Position numbers and translations under genes: made by a program. From Pseudomonas putida S13.1.2 (GTDB lineage: Bacteria; Pseudomonadota; Gammaproteobacteria; Pseudomonadales; Pseudomonadaceae), in the NCBI RefSeq assembly GCF_000498395.2, contig NZ_CP010979.1:2294001-2358000 (forward strand): 64,000 nucleotides of DNA, in the 5' to 3' direction. Under the pieces are notes generated by a model. The model was not told the DNA's origin. It made no database searches and saw nothing but the letters and a program-made list of their open reading frames with translations. Shown in pieces: positions 18,267 through 27,605 of the stretch (within the stretch, counting starts at the first letter, position 1; every line of letters begins with the position of its first letter).

Positions 18267-19217
18267 ATGCTTTCGCGAACCGCTTCCGACCTGTACTGGA
18301 TGTCCCGCTACCTGGAACGCGCAGAAAACCTCGCGCGCATGCTCGAGGTCAGCTATTCGCTGTCGCTGATGCCCCAGGCCGGGCGCAGCGACGGGCATGC
18401 CGAGCTTGCAATGTCGCTGCTGGCCTCTGGCACGCTGGACGACTACATCCGCCGGCACACCGAACTCGACCCCGAGCGCATGCTGCACTTCTTCGCCCTC
18501 GACGCGACCAACCCCAGCAGCATCTATTGCTGCCTGCAGGCCGCCAGGACCAATGCCCATGCTGTGCGCGGCCGCATCACCGCCGACATGTGGGAGAACA
18601 TCAACGCCACCTGGATCGAAATGCGCAACATCGCCAGCAATGGCCTTGGCCGCTATGGCATCAGCCAGTTCTGCGACTGGGTCAAGGAGCGCTCGCACCT
18701 GTTCCGCGGCGCCACCTCCGGCACCATCATGCGCAACGATGCCTACAGTTTCATCCGCCTGGGCACCTTCCTGGAGCGGGCGGACAACACCCTGCGCCTG
18801 CTCGATGCGCGCTACGAAATGTTCGGCGAGGCTTCCGAAGAGGTCAGCGACAGCTCCGCCCGAGGCTATTACCAGTGGAGCGCCTTGCTGCGCGCGCTGA
18901 CCTCGTATGAAGCCTTCAACGAGTTGTATCGCGCCGCGCCCAGTGCCCGGCCAGTGTCCGAGCTGCTGCTGTTACGGGTGGACGTGCCGCGCTCGCTGCA
19001 TGCCTGCATCGAGGAGCTGGACCTGATTCTGGCCGGCCTGCCGGGCAGCAGCGGCCGCGCCGCCCAGCGCATGGCCGCCGAACTGAACGCGCGCCTGCGC
19101 TACACCGCAATCGACGAAATACTCGACGCCGGGCTGCACCCTTGGCTGAGCGACTTCATCGGCCGCATCAACCAGCTGGGCCAGGCCGTCCATCACTCCT
19201 ACCTGGAGGTCGTATGA
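18267..19217 (+). CDS. Alpha-E domain protein of Anbu operon
   Basis: A 316-residue all-helical protein (alpha-E domain, former DUF403). It starts MLSRTASDLYWMSRYLERAE, the typical family beginning, and shows TADMWENINATWIEM and RNDAYSFIRLGTFLERADNT. It starts 3 bases after the ATP-grasp stop. The biochemical role is not known; it is nearly always paired with the permuted ATP-grasp protein, so a complex is likely. Confidence 0.9.
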   Translation: MLSRTASDLYWMSRYLERAENLARMLEVSYSLSLMPQAGRSDGHAELAMSLLASGTLDDYIRRHTELDPERMLHFFALDATNPSSIYCCLQAARTNAHAVRGRITADMWENINATWIEMRNIASNGLGRYGISQFCDWVKERSHLFRGATSGTIMRNDAYSFIRLGTFLERADNTLRLLDARYEMFGEASEEVSDSSARGYYQWSALLRALTSYEAFNELYRAAPSARPVSELLLLRVDVPRSLHACIEELDLILAGLPGSSGRAAQRMAAELNARLRYTAIDEILDAGLHPWLSDFIGRINQLGQAVHHSYLEVV

Positions 19218-19993
19218 AACTGTCCATTCGCCACGACACCACTTACAGCTACGCCAGCGACGTGAGCAACAGCATTCAGTTGCTGCGCCTGACACCACGC
19301 AGCAGCGAACGCCAGCGCATCGATGAATGGCAACTGGACCTGCCTTGCAAGGTAAAGGGCCAGATCGATCCTTATGGCAACATCCTGCATGTACTGACCC
19401 TGGACAAACCCCATGGCCACCTGGCGCTGACCGCCCGCGGGCAGGTCGAGATCGACCCGGACTGCGAACACGAACTCGAGAGCCAGTCCCCCCTGCCGTT
19501 CCTGCGCGGCAGCCACCTGACCCAGGCCGATGACGCACTGATCGCATTTGCCGCCCGGCAATGCGGCAGCCACCGCGACCGGGCAGCGCTGATCGCGCTG
19601 ATGCAAGGCCTGGCCGAACACATGCCCTACAGCCCAGGGGCCACTTCGGTGGGCACCACGGCCATCGAAGCGTTCAGTGGTGGTGCAGGCGTGTGCCAGG
19701 ACCACACCCACGCCTTCCTGGCCTGCGCACGCAGCCTTGGGGTGCCGGCACGCTATGTGTCTGGTTACCTGTGCACCGAGGACGAACAGCACCTGGCCAG
19801 CCATGCATGGGCCGAGGCCTGGGTCGACGACGCCTGGTACAGCTTCGACATCACCAACCGCCTGACACGCCCGGAACGTCATCTGAAGCTGGCAGTCGGC
19901 CTGGACTACCTGGACGCCTGCCCGGTCAGGGGCGTACGCCGCGGCGGTGGCGCCGAAGCGATGCAGGCCAGCGTCCACGTGCATCGCCAGTGA
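19214..19993 (+). CDS. Transglutaminase-like cysteine protease of Anbu operon
   Basis: A 259-residue protein. The N-terminal beta domain (MKLSIRHDTTYSYASDVSNS) is that of bacterial transglutaminase-like proteins, and the C-terminal core carries a full catalytic triad: Cys in GAGVCQDHTH, His in ASHAWAEAW and Asp in SFDITN. The ATG overlaps the upstream stop (ATGA) with GGAGG just ahead. It may cleave or form amide bonds on the product of the ATP-grasp enzyme. No signal peptide is seen, so it should act in the cytoplasm. Confidence 0.9.
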   Translation: MKLSIRHDTTYSYASDVSNSIQLLRLTPRSSERQRIDEWQLDLPCKVKGQIDPYGNILHVLTLDKPHGHLALTARGQVEIDPDCEHELESQSPLPFLRGSHLTQADDALIAFAARQCGSHRDRAALIALMQGLAEHMPYSPGATSVGTTAIEAFSGGAGVCQDHTHAFLACARSLGVPARYVSGYLCTEDEQHLASHAWAEAWVDDAWYSFDITNRLTRPERHLKLAVGLDYLDACPVRGVRRGGGAEAMQASVHVHRQ

Positions 19994-20066
19994 CGGGTTT
20001 GCTGCAGGCCGGTCTTGCCGCCCGGGTGCGGCAAGACCACTCCATACGCAACACAAGGGAAACCGC

Positions 20067-20789
20067 ATGACTTACTGTGTCGCCATGCACCTGGAGGACG
20101 GGCTTGTCTTCATCAGCGACTCGCGCACCAACGCCGGCATCGACCAGATCTCCACCTTTGCCAAGTTGTTCGTCTTCAGCGTGCCGGGCGAGCGGCTGAT
20201 CGTGCTGCAGACCGCCGGCAACCTGGCGACCTCGCAATCGGTGGTGAACCTGCTGCGCCAGCGTACCCAAGGCAGCGGCCCTCATCTGCTGAACGTTGCC
20301 ACGCTCTACGATGCAACGGTGCTGGTTGCCGACACCCTGCGCGAAGTGGTCAGCCGAGACCGCAGCAAGCTTACGGCCGACATCGACCTGAGCAGTTCAT
20401 TCATTGTCGGCGGCCAGATAGCCGGCGGGCCCATGGCCATCTACAACGTCTACGCGCAAGGCAATTTCTTTCAGGCCACCCCGGATACCCCGTTCCTGCA
20501 ACTGGGCGAAAGCAAGTACGGCCGGCCAATCCTCGACCGCAACCTGGATTACCGCACGCCGCTCGAAGAAGCGCTGCGCTGCGGCCTGATTTCGTTCGAC
20601 TCCACCATCCGCAGCAACCTGTCGGTGGGCATGCCGCTGGACTTGCTGGTGTACCGCAACAACAGCCTGGAAAGCATGACCCGCCAGCGCATCACGAACG
20701 ACGATGCCTACTACCAGCAGATTCGCAGGCAGTGGAGTGACGGCTTGAAGACCCTGCTGGCCGAACTGCCAGCGCCGCCTTATGGCTGA
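20067..20789 (+). CDS. anbu: Anbu, proteasome-like Ntn-hydrolase peptidase
   Basis: A 240-residue proteasome-type protease. Removal of Met leaves an N-terminal Thr (MTYCVAM), the expected Ntn nucleophile. The early motif LVFISDSRTNAGIDQISTF is diagnostic of Anbu. Later blocks FIVGGQIAGGPMAIYNVY and GESKYGRPILDR also match. Anbu subunits form open helical rings, unlike the barrel of HslV, and a natural substrate is not established. AAGGGA precedes the ATG. It is the last gene of the operon, 73 bases after the transglutaminase gene. Confidence 0.9.
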   Translation: MTYCVAMHLEDGLVFISDSRTNAGIDQISTFAKLFVFSVPGERLIVLQTAGNLATSQSVVNLLRQRTQGSGPHLLNVATLYDATVLVADTLREVVSRDRSKLTADIDLSSSFIVGGQIAGGPMAIYNVYAQGNFFQATPDTPFLQLGESKYGRPILDRNLDYRTPLEEALRCGLISFDSTIRSNLSVGMPLDLLVYRNNSLESMTRQRITNDDAYYQQIRRQWSDGLKTLLAELPAPPYG

Positions 20790-20825
20790 ATGAGCAAACT
20801 GTTCAGATCCTCTGGTGCCTGTACC

Positions 20826-20919
20826 GGCCTCTTCGCGGGTAAACCCGCTCCCACAGGTATTGTGCAAAGCCTCAAGATTGTGATGATCCTGTGGGAGCGG
20901 GTTTACCCGCGAAGAGGCC
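20826..20919. repeat. REP inverted pair after Anbu operon
   Basis: Two copies of the putida REP core (GCGGGTAAACCCGCTCCCAC) face each other across about 35 bases, framed by GGCCTCTTCGCGGG and its complement. The gap 20790-21033 otherwise shows nothing. The pair could end the Anbu transcript and insulate the MFS gene. Confidence 0.85.
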
Positions 20920-21033
20920 AGCACAGGCAACATATCAATGAAGCAGAGTGCAAAGCCGCAGACTCAGTAGACAGATTTCAAAGGGAGAGCCACGCGGGTT
21001 ATCCTGCGCTCTCACCCCTGTCACGAGACTGTC

Positions 21034-22170
21034 ATGTCGTCCGCTGCCACACCGGTGCAAACCCACCGCGCCGACCAAGACTCCCGCAATGCGGCCCAGG
21101 TGCTCAGCCTGTGCCTGCCCAGTGACGTACTGCTCTACCTGCTGCTACCGATGTACGCATCCGATTTCGGCGTGACCCTGACCGAGGCTGGCATTCTGCT
21201 CGCGGCCAACCGCCTGGTGCGCATCATCGGCTACGGCTGGGTAGTGCGTTTCTATGCCCGCCATGGTGACCGCGCGGCCTGCAGCCTCGCCGCCTTTGCC
21301 GCCGCGGTGTGTGCACTGGGCAACGCGGTGCTGACCGGTTTCGCCGCGCTGCTGGTGCTGCGCCTGGTCTGGGGCCTGTGCTTCGCCACCTTCAACCTCA
21401 GCACCCAGACCCTCGCCACCGCTGAAGCACAAGGCGCGGCGCGGCGTGCCGGGCGTTCGCGGGCGAGCATTTCCATCGGGCCAATGCTGGCCTTGCCGCT
21501 GGGTGCGCTGATGGCCCAGGCCTACGGCCCGCGCAGTGTGTTCTTTGTGCTCTGCATCAGTGCCCTGTTCGGGCTGTGGCGGGCGCGTGCCCTGCCCAGC
21601 ACTGGCCACCCGGTCGCCAGCCGGGGTGGCCGACGCCTGCGCCTGCCAGACAGCATTGCCACCTGGTCCTTCATCGAAGGGGTGACCCTGGACGGCCTGT
21701 TCATCTTCGGCCTCTCGCTTTACGCACAAACCCACCTGGGTGAGTCCGGCGTGCTGGCAGCGGGTGTGCTGATGGCGGTGCGCTACCTCAGCGAAATGCT
21801 CTTCAGCCCCTTCGGGGGGCGCCTGGCCGACCGCTTCGGGGCGCTGCGCATGCTGGTAGTGCTGTCACTGGCAACGTCCATGGCGCTGCTGCTGTTCGGC
21901 AGCCACTGGCTGTTCATCGGCGCCTTCTTCGTGCTGTTGCTGCGCGCCCTGCAACTGCCGCTGGTGATGACCCTGGTCGCCATGCGCAACCCGCAACAAC
22001 GCATCCAGGCGCTGGCTGGCAACGCCGTATGGCGCGACATCGGCGCCGGGCTCGGGCCGATGCTTGCGGGGGTATTGCTGCCGCAGGTACCGGCGATCTG
22101 GGCCTATGCCGGGGCGGCACTGGCGGTTGCGGTGGCAGCGTTGAATTGTGCCTGGTCGGCGCGGCATTGA
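21034..22170 (+). CDS. Major facilitator superfamily transporter
   Basis: A 378-residue inner-membrane transporter with about eleven or twelve helices. The first half has RLVRIIGYGWVVRFYARHGDR, the MFS loop 2-3 motif region, and the second half repeats it (FGGRLADRFGALRMLVVLS). A hydrophilic N-terminal tail of about 30 residues precedes helix 1. It stands alone between two intergenic gaps, so no pathway can be assigned. It could be an exporter of a drug, sugar or amino acid. Confidence 0.85.
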   Translation: MSSAATPVQTHRADQDSRNAAQVLSLCLPSDVLLYLLLPMYASDFGVTLTEAGILLAANRLVRIIGYGWVVRFYARHGDRAACSLAAFAAAVCALGNAVLTGFAALLVLRLVWGLCFATFNLSTQTLATAEAQGAARRAGRSRASISIGPMLALPLGALMAQAYGPRSVFFVLCISALFGLWRARALPSTGHPVASRGGRRLRLPDSIATWSFIEGVTLDGLFIFGLSLYAQTHLGESGVLAAGVLMAVRYLSEMLFSPFGGRLADRFGALRMLVVLSLATSMALLLFGSHWLFIGAFFVLLLRALQLPLVMTLVAMRNPQQRIQALAGNAVWRDIGAGLGPMLAGVLLPQVPAIWAYAGAALAVAVAALNCAWSARH

Positions 22171-22216
22171 GCGCTGGCGCCATGCATGACATGGGCTCAC
22201 CTATGGGGTGAGGAGT

Positions 22217-22236
22217 GATCGTTTGAGTCGATCAAA
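22217..22236 (+). promoter_or_regulatory. Overlapping dyads upstream of dsdX
   Basis: TTTGA-GTCGA-TCAAA (22222-22236) is a perfect 5-5-5 inverted repeat; GATCG-N7-CGATC (22217-22233) overlaps it. It lies about 75 bases ahead of dsdX. LysR proteins favour such imperfect or perfect T-N11-A dyads, so it is a candidate DsdC site. Evidence is symmetry and position only. Confidence 0.35.
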
Positions 22237-22309
22237 TCGCTGAAATCTAATGGGTGCAAACCAACAAGAAGCTCGCACGGAAGCGATCAGCGATAGAGAA
22301 AACCACACG

Positions 22310-23653
22310 ATGACTCCAACGTTCTCATTACTCGTCCTGGGCACTGCGATACTCCTGATCGTCGTCATGATCAGCAAACTTAAAGTACACCCCTTTCTGG
22401 CCTTGATGGCCGCAAGCCTAGTGGTCGGTGTCGGCACCGGCATGGCGCCCACGGCAATTGTGGCGGCATTCGAGAAAGGCATGGGCAGCACGCTGGGCTT
22501 TCTTGCCGGCATCATCGGCCTGGGCAGTATCCTCGGCAAACTGCTGGAGGAATCCGGAGGCGCCAGGCGCATCGCCACCACGCTGCTGAACAGGCTGGGG
22601 GAACGCAATGCCTCGTGGGCAATGATGCTCGTCGGCTTCATCGCCGGCATCCCGGTATTCTTCGAGGTCGGCTTCGTCCTGCTGATTCCGTTGATCTACG
22701 TGGTGGCACGGCAAACCCGCATCAGCATGCTGTACCTCGGCGTGCCGCTGGCCACTTCGCTGATGGTGGTGCACTGCATTCTCCCGCCACACCCGGCCGC
22801 CACAGCCATCACCGGCATGCTCAATGCGGATATCGGTACTGTCATCCTGTACGGCCTGATCGTTGGCCTTCCGACCGCTATCATCGCGGGCCCGGTGTGG
22901 GTTCGCTTCACCTGTAGCCGTGAAGCTGGCGAATCCCAGCAGGCCTTCCTGTCTGCACGCACGGTAGCCCAAGCAGAAGAACAGGCAATGCCCGCATTTG
23001 GCATCACCCTCACCACCGTACTGCTGCCACTGGTGTTGATGGTCGGCAAAACGTTGGCCGTCACGGTCCTGGACAAGGGCTCTGCGCTGTACGAGTGGGT
23101 GGCCTTCCTGGGCAGCCCACTGATTGCCCTGACGCTGTCGGTGGTGTTCGCCTACTGGGCACTGGGCTTGCGCCGCGGCCTGGATATGGCGCACCTGCTG
23201 AGCCTGACCCAACGCTGTTTCCCTCCCCTGGCCGGCATTCTGCTGATCATCGGTGCCGGCGGTGCCTTCAATGACATGCTCGTGGGCAGCGGCATCGGCA
23301 AGGCACTGGCCGATGTGCTGAACCAGACGCAGCTCAACCCGATCATCCTCGCCTGGTTGATCGCCGGGATCATGCACTTTGCCGTCGGCTCGGCCACCGT
23401 CGCGATGATCAGCGCGGCCGGCATGGTAATGCCGATCCTTGGCCAGCACCCGGAATACAACCGGGAAATCCTGGTGATCGCCATCGGCGCCGGCGCCATC
23501 GGCTGGACCCACATCACCGACTCGGCGTTCTGGGTGGTGAAGGAATACCTGGGCCTTTCCCTGAGTGATGCACTGAAGAAGTTCACTGCCGCTACAGTGC
23601 TGGCCTCGGTAGTCGCCTTGTGCCTGACCCTGCTCCTTTCGAAGATTGTCTGA
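22310..23653 (+). CDS. dsdX: GntP-family transporter, DsdX-type D-serine permease
   Basis: A 447-residue GntP-family proton symporter with at least ten hydrophobic helices. Conserved family blocks are [52 protein letters not shown] and [16 protein letters not shown]. GntP members carry gluconate, fructuronate or D-serine. The gene is 34 bases ahead of D-serine ammonia-lyase, so DsdX is the best call. The ATG at 22310 gives the usual family start [11 protein letters not shown]; a GTG/ATG-like extension to 22250 is unlikely. The ribosome site is weak. Confidence 0.88.
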   Translation: MTPTFSLLVLGTAILLIVVMISKLKVHPFLALMAASLVVGVGTGMAPTAIVAAFEKGMGSTLGFLAGIIGLGSILGKLLEESGGARRIATTLLNRLGERNASWAMMLVGFIAGIPVFFEVGFVLLIPLIYVVARQTRISMLYLGVPLATSLMVVHCILPPHPAATAITGMLNADIGTVILYGLIVGLPTAIIAGPVWVRFTCSREAGESQQAFLSARTVAQAEEQAMPAFGITLTTVLLPLVLMVGKTLAVTVLDKGSALYEWVAFLGSPLIALTLSVVFAYWALGLRRGLDMAHLLSLTQRCFPPLAGILLIIGAGGAFNDMLVGSGIGKALADVLNQTQLNPIILAWLIAGIMHFAVGSATVAMISAAGMVMPILGQHPEYNREILVIAIGAGAIGWTHITDSAFWVVKEYLGLSLSDALKKFTAATVLASVVALCLTLLLSKIV

Positions 23654-23687
23654 TCTACTCTGCACATACCGCACTACAGGTGAAATC

Positions 23688-25037
23688 ATGATTCACGGAA
23701 AAACCCTGGAAGCCTGGCAACAAAGCCACCCGATCATCGCCGAGCTGGTTGCACTAAAACAAACCAGCTGGTTCAACCCTGGCATCGCCAAGGCTGCAGA
23801 AGCCCTGCGCGACGTGGGCCTGACGGCGGCCGACGTGCAAGCCACCAGCGCGCGGCTGCAGCGGTTCGCGCCCTACCTGGCCACCGCGTTTCCCGAGACG
23901 GCAGCGGCCGGCGGGGTCATCGAGTCGCACATTACCCCGCTGCCACAGCTGCGCCAGCTGCTTGTCCAGGAGGGATCGCTGCAGAACGTGGGCAGCCTGT
24001 GGCTCAAGGCGGACAGCGACTTGCCCATCTCCGGCTCGATCAAGGCCCGGGGCGGCATCCATGAAGTGCTCAAGCACGCCGAGGACCTGGCCCTGGAAGC
24101 CGGCCTGATCACGCCAACGGATGACTACACCAAATTGGCAAGCGACCAGGCCCGCGCCTTCTTCAGCCAATACAAGATCGCCGTGGGTTCGACCGGCAAT
24201 CTGGGGCTGTCGATTGGCATCATGAGCGCCAAGCTGGGCTTCCAGGTGAGCGTGCACATGTCGTCTGACGCCAGGCAATGGAAGAAGGACAAGCTGCGCG
24301 CCAACGGCGTAACAGTGGTAGAACACGCCTCTGACTACAGCGTGGCGGTCGAGCAAGGTCGCCAGCAGGCGGCTTCAGACCCCAGCTGTTACTTTGTCGA
24401 CGACGAAAACTCCCCACAGCTGTTTCTCGGCTATGCCGTGGCCGCCGAACGGCTGGCGCGGCAATTCGAGCAGGCGGGTATCCAGGTGAATGCAGATCAC
24501 CCGTTGTTCGTGTACCTGCCGTGCGGCGTAGGGGGCGGCCCAGGCGGTGTTGCGTTCGGGCTGAAGCTGGTATTCGGCGATGCGGTGCACTGCATCTTTG
24601 CCGAGCCCACCCATTCCCCCTGCATGCTGCTGGGTGTGTATACCGGCCTGCACGATGAAACCAGCGTGCAGGACTTCGGCATCGACAACATCACCGCCGC
24701 CGACGGCCTGGCGGTCGGGCGCCCATCAGGGTTTGTCGGCAAAGCCATGCAGCGCCTGATCGATGGTTACTACACCGTGACCGACGAAGAACTGTACCGC
24801 TTGATGGTCATCGCCCATGAGCAGGACAGGGTCAAACTGGAACCCTCTGCCCTGGCCGGCGTACCCGGTATGCTGCGGGTGCTGCAAGCAGGCGAGTACC
24901 TGGCTCGCCAGGGCTTTACCCCCACCCAGCTGCAGCAGGCTACCCACCTCGTCTGGGGAACGGGTGGCAGCATGGTGCCGGACGATGAATTCAACGCCTA
25001 TCTGGCGAAAGGGCGTAGCGTGCAGGCGGCGCCGTGA
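23688..25037 (+). CDS. dsdA: D-serine ammonia-lyase (dehydratase)
   Basis: A 449-residue PLP enzyme that converts D-serine to pyruvate and ammonia. The PLP lysine is in [16 protein letters not shown] (Lys119). The glycine-rich phosphate loop is in [12 protein letters not shown] and a second glycine loop in [17 protein letters not shown]. Length is close to E. coli DsdA (442). The ATG at 23688 follows AGGTGA by 6 bases. The order permease, dehydratase, regulator points to use of D-serine as carbon and nitrogen source or its detoxification. Confidence 0.93.
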   Translation: MIHGKTLEAWQQSHPIIAELVALKQTSWFNPGIAKAAEALRDVGLTAADVQATSARLQRFAPYLATAFPETAAAGGVIESHITPLPQLRQLLVQEGSLQNVGSLWLKADSDLPISGSIKARGGIHEVLKHAEDLALEAGLITPTDDYTKLASDQARAFFSQYKIAVGSTGNLGLSIGIMSAKLGFQVSVHMSSDARQWKKDKLRANGVTVVEHASDYSVAVEQGRQQAASDPSCYFVDDENSPQLFLGYAVAAERLARQFEQAGIQVNADHPLFVYLPCGVGGGPGGVAFGLKLVFGDAVHCIFAEPTHSPCMLLGVYTGLHDETSVQDFGIDNITAADGLAVGRPSGFVGKAMQRLIDGYYTVTDEELYRLMVIAHEQDRVKLEPSALAGVPGMLRVLQAGEYLARQGFTPTQLQQATHLVWGTGGSMVPDDEFNAYLAKGRSVQAAP

Positions 25038-25948
25038 AACTCAATGGCTCGCACCTGGGCAGCCTGCATGTCTTTCTGGTGGCGGCACGGCACTTGAGCT
25101 TCTCGCGTGCCGCCGATGAGCTGTGCCTGACGGCCAGTGCCGTGAGCCATCGCATCAATCGCCTGGAAGATGAGCTGGCGCTCAAGCTGTTCCACCGCAT
25201 GCCGCGCAAGGTCAGCCTCACCGAAGACGGCGAGCGCCTGTTCGCGGTCATGCAACGGACCATGGATGAGTTGAGCGAGGCCGTGCAGGAACGTGCTCAC
25301 GCCGAAATCGCCGGCCAGTTGACGCTGTATGTGCGCCCGTCAGTCGCACAGTGCTGGCTGGTGCCGCGGCTGGCGCAGTTCACCGCCCGCTACCCTGATA
25401 TCCAGCTGGATATCAGGGTGGGCAACGAGAGCATCGATTACCGCACACGCAAGATCGACCTGGTGCTGTGTTACTCGGATGGCCATCATCCCGGGTTGCA
25501 GAGCATCCACTTGATGGACGAGCGGGTCGCCCCGGTGTGCTCCCCCCGTTACGCAGAAACCCATGCATTGACCGGTGACCTGCACCCGCTGGATCAATGC
25601 ACCGCCTTGCATGACGTAGCGGCCTGGGACAACGCTGCATTCGATGCAGAATGGCAGCTCTGGGCCGACACCACAGGTGCAGGTATCAGCCTCCCGCGCC
25701 GGTTCCTCACATTCGATCGCTCCGACCTGTGCACGCTCGCCGCGCTGAATCACGTAGGCATCGCCATTGGCCGCGAACAGCTGGTCAAGGATCGCATTGC
25801 ACGAGGTGAGCTGGTCTTGCCGTTCGGTGGTTTCGTCAACACTCCCAACTATGGCTATTACCTGGTCTATCCGCATCATGACCCGATGCCCAAACGCCTG
25901 CAGGTGTTGATCGACTGGCTTGTCAAAGAAGCCTGCACTGACCTGTAG
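25034..25948 (+). CDS. dsdC: DsdC-type LysR activator of D-serine genes
   Basis: A 304-residue LysR regulator starting with GTG that overlaps the dsdA stop (GTGA). It resembles E. coli DsdC along its length: [58 protein letters not shown] and [18 protein letters not shown] are shared block by block. In E. coli dsdC is divergent from dsdXA; here it is the last gene of the same operon, so it would be autoregulated. Its stop lies inside a REP arm. Confidence 0.88.
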   Translation: MKLNGSHLGSLHVFLVAARHLSFSRAADELCLTASAVSHRINRLEDELALKLFHRMPRKVSLTEDGERLFAVMQRTMDELSEAVQERAHAEIAGQLTLYVRPSVAQCWLVPRLAQFTARYPDIQLDIRVGNESIDYRTRKIDLVLCYSDGHHPGLQSIHLMDERVAPVCSPRYAETHALTGDLHPLDQCTALHDVAAWDNAAFDAEWQLWADTTGAGISLPRRFLTFDRSDLCTLAALNHVGIAIGREQLVKDRIARGELVLPFGGFVNTPNYGYYLVYPHHDPMPKRLQVLIDWLVKEACTDL

Positions 25949-26058
25949 GAGCGGCCTTGTGTCGCGAAGGGCTGCAAAGCAGCCCCGGCGATTTATGCAT
26001 CTGTCTCGAAACCCTGGGGCTGCTTTGCAGCCCTTCGCGGCACAAGGCCGCTCCTACA
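25945..26058. repeat. REP inverted pair after dsdC
   Basis: Arms begin TGTAGGAGCGGCCTTGTG and end with the complement, with an inner GGGCTGCAAAGCAGCCCC palindrome on each side. The stop codon of dsdC (TAG) is the TAG of the repeat itself. It separates the convergent dsdC and MocR-type genes. Confidence 0.85.
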
Positions 26059-26087
26059 CAGGGGCCAGTGCGGACCGGAAGACAGCA

Positions 26088-27455
26088 TCAGGGGCGGATG
26101 CACTGCGCGAACACCGGTTCCTGCAGATAAGCCACGTTCAGCCGGGTCCAGGGTGTCACCGCCTTCTGGTTGGTCTGGAAGATCGCCCCCGGCGCCAGCA
26201 TTACCCCTCTGCCCTGCACTTCACGGGTCAGCACGGCAGTATCTTCGATCCCGGGAAAACGCGCCCACAGGTACAGGCTCTGTTCCGGTCGGCAGAACAC
26301 CTCGGCCCCTAGTTCGTCCAGCACCCGCAGCCCACCGGCAGTGGCTTCCCGCACCCGGTCCTGCAGGCGCATCAGGTGCCGCAGGAAGTGCCCTTCGCTG
26401 AGGATCACATCCGCCGTGCGCTCGCACAGTTCCGAACAGCTGGTGTGCAGCATCATCTGCAGGTCGGCCAACTCGTCGATGGCCTCCTTGCTGCCCGCGA
26501 TGTAACCCACCCGCAAGGCCGCCGACACCGATTTGGAAAAACTGCCGATGTACAGCGACCGGCGCAACTGGTCGAGCGCCGCCACCTTCAGCGCAGAGCT
26601 GGGCTTGAAGTCGGCCAGGGCATCGTCTTCGACCAGCAGCAAGTCGTGCCGCTCGGCCAGTTGCAGCAGGCGGTGGGCCTTGGCCGGGGAGATATCCGAG
26701 CCGGTAGGGTTGTGGCACACCGACTGGATGAAGAGCAAGCGGGGCCGTTCGACACGCAGCATGGCCTCCAGCGCGTCCATGTCCGGCCCATCCGCCAGAC
26801 GCGGAACGCTCAGCAGCCGCGCGCCGTGGAGTTGCAGCTTGCCGAACAGCGGGTAGTACCCTGGGTTTTCCACCAGCACCGCGTCGCCCGGTACCACGAA
26901 GCGGCGGATGATCAGGTCCAGCGCATGGTTGGCGCCGTGGGTGGTCACGATCTGCCGGGGCGTGGCACTGATGGCGTAGCTGGCCAGCTTGCGCACCAGG
27001 CTCTGGCGCAGCCCCGGGTTGCCCAGGCGGTTGCCATAGCGGAACAGGTTGCCAGCGCCGCTGCGCATGGCCTGCCGGGTGAATTTGTCGAGGCGCATGT
27101 CCTGCAGCCAGGCCACCGGCGCAAAACCTTCACCCAGCGGCGCCAGCCCGGGTTCGCGAACGAACTGCTGACGCATCATCCAGATGGTGTCCATTGCCCG
27201 GGTGTAAGGCGGCGTTTCATCCACTTCGGCGGCCTGCACCTGCGCGCCCACGAAAAAGCCCTGGCCGTGGCGCGCCTCCACCAGCCCCTTGGAGGCGAGG
27301 ATCTCGTAGGCGGTTATCACGGTATTCTTCGAATGCCCGTGCAAGCGCATGTATTCACGCAGCGATGGCAGGCGATCGCCGACCTTCAGCACCCCAGTAC
27401 GGATCTGCTGCTCAACCGCATCGGCGACCTGCTGGGCAAGGGTGACACGGGGCAT
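26088..27455 (-). CDS. MocR/PdxR-type GntR regulator with aminotransferase domain
   Basis: A 455-residue protein: a GntR winged helix (residues 1-70: QIRTGVLKVGDRLPSLREYM, GHSKNTVITAYEILASKG) joined to a class I aminotransferase-like domain. The PLP site is kept: CHNPTGSDIS, LLVEDDAL and the Schiff-base lysine in GSFSKSVSA. Such proteins sense PLP or an amino compound. It is divergent from the mevalonate catabolic operon across 150 bases that contain a clear inverted repeat, so it probably controls that operon and itself. A link between a PLP-binding sensor and mevalonate is unexpected. Confidence 0.88.
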   Translation of the reverse strand: MPRVTLAQQVADAVEQQIRTGVLKVGDRLPSLREYMRLHGHSKNTVITAYEILASKGLVEARHGQGFFVGAQVQAAEVDETPPYTRAMDTIWMMRQQFVREPGLAPLGEGFAPVAWLQDMRLDKFTRQAMRSGAGNLFRYGNRLGNPGLRQSLVRKLASYAISATPRQIVTTHGANHALDLIIRRFVVPGDAVLVENPGYYPLFGKLQLHGARLLSVPRLADGPDMDALEAMLRVERPRLLFIQSVCHNPTGSDISPAKAHRLLQLAERHDLLLVEDDALADFKPSSALKVAALDQLRRSLYIGSFSKSVSAALRVGYIAGSKEAIDELADLQMMLHTSCSELCERTADVILSEGHFLRHLMRLQDRVREATAGGLRVLDELGAEVFCRPEQSLYLWARFPGIEDTAVLTREVQGRGVMLAPGAIFQTNQKAVTPWTRLNVAYLQEPVFAQCIRP

Positions 27456-27478
27456 CGGCGGGCTCCTGGGCTGTCAGG

Positions 27479-27513
27479 GGTACAGTCTGGGTACTGTTGG
27501 GCAAAACTGTACC
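27479..27513. promoter_or_regulatory. Candidate MocR-type operator with three half-sites
   Basis: GGTACAGT (27479-27486) and ACTGTACC (27506-27513) are exact inverted copies 19 bases apart. A third near-copy GGTACTGT lies between them at 27490-27497. MocR regulators usually bind such repeated or inverted 7-9 bp half-sites in divergent promoter regions. Confidence 0.6.
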
Positions 27514-27605
27514 TTTAATCAAGGGCACAGTGGCTGCACATTTAGCACCAAGCCGGCGACGCGCTCAAGCCGCCGCCCAACAACAATGACTCCAACGGAG
27601 CCTCC

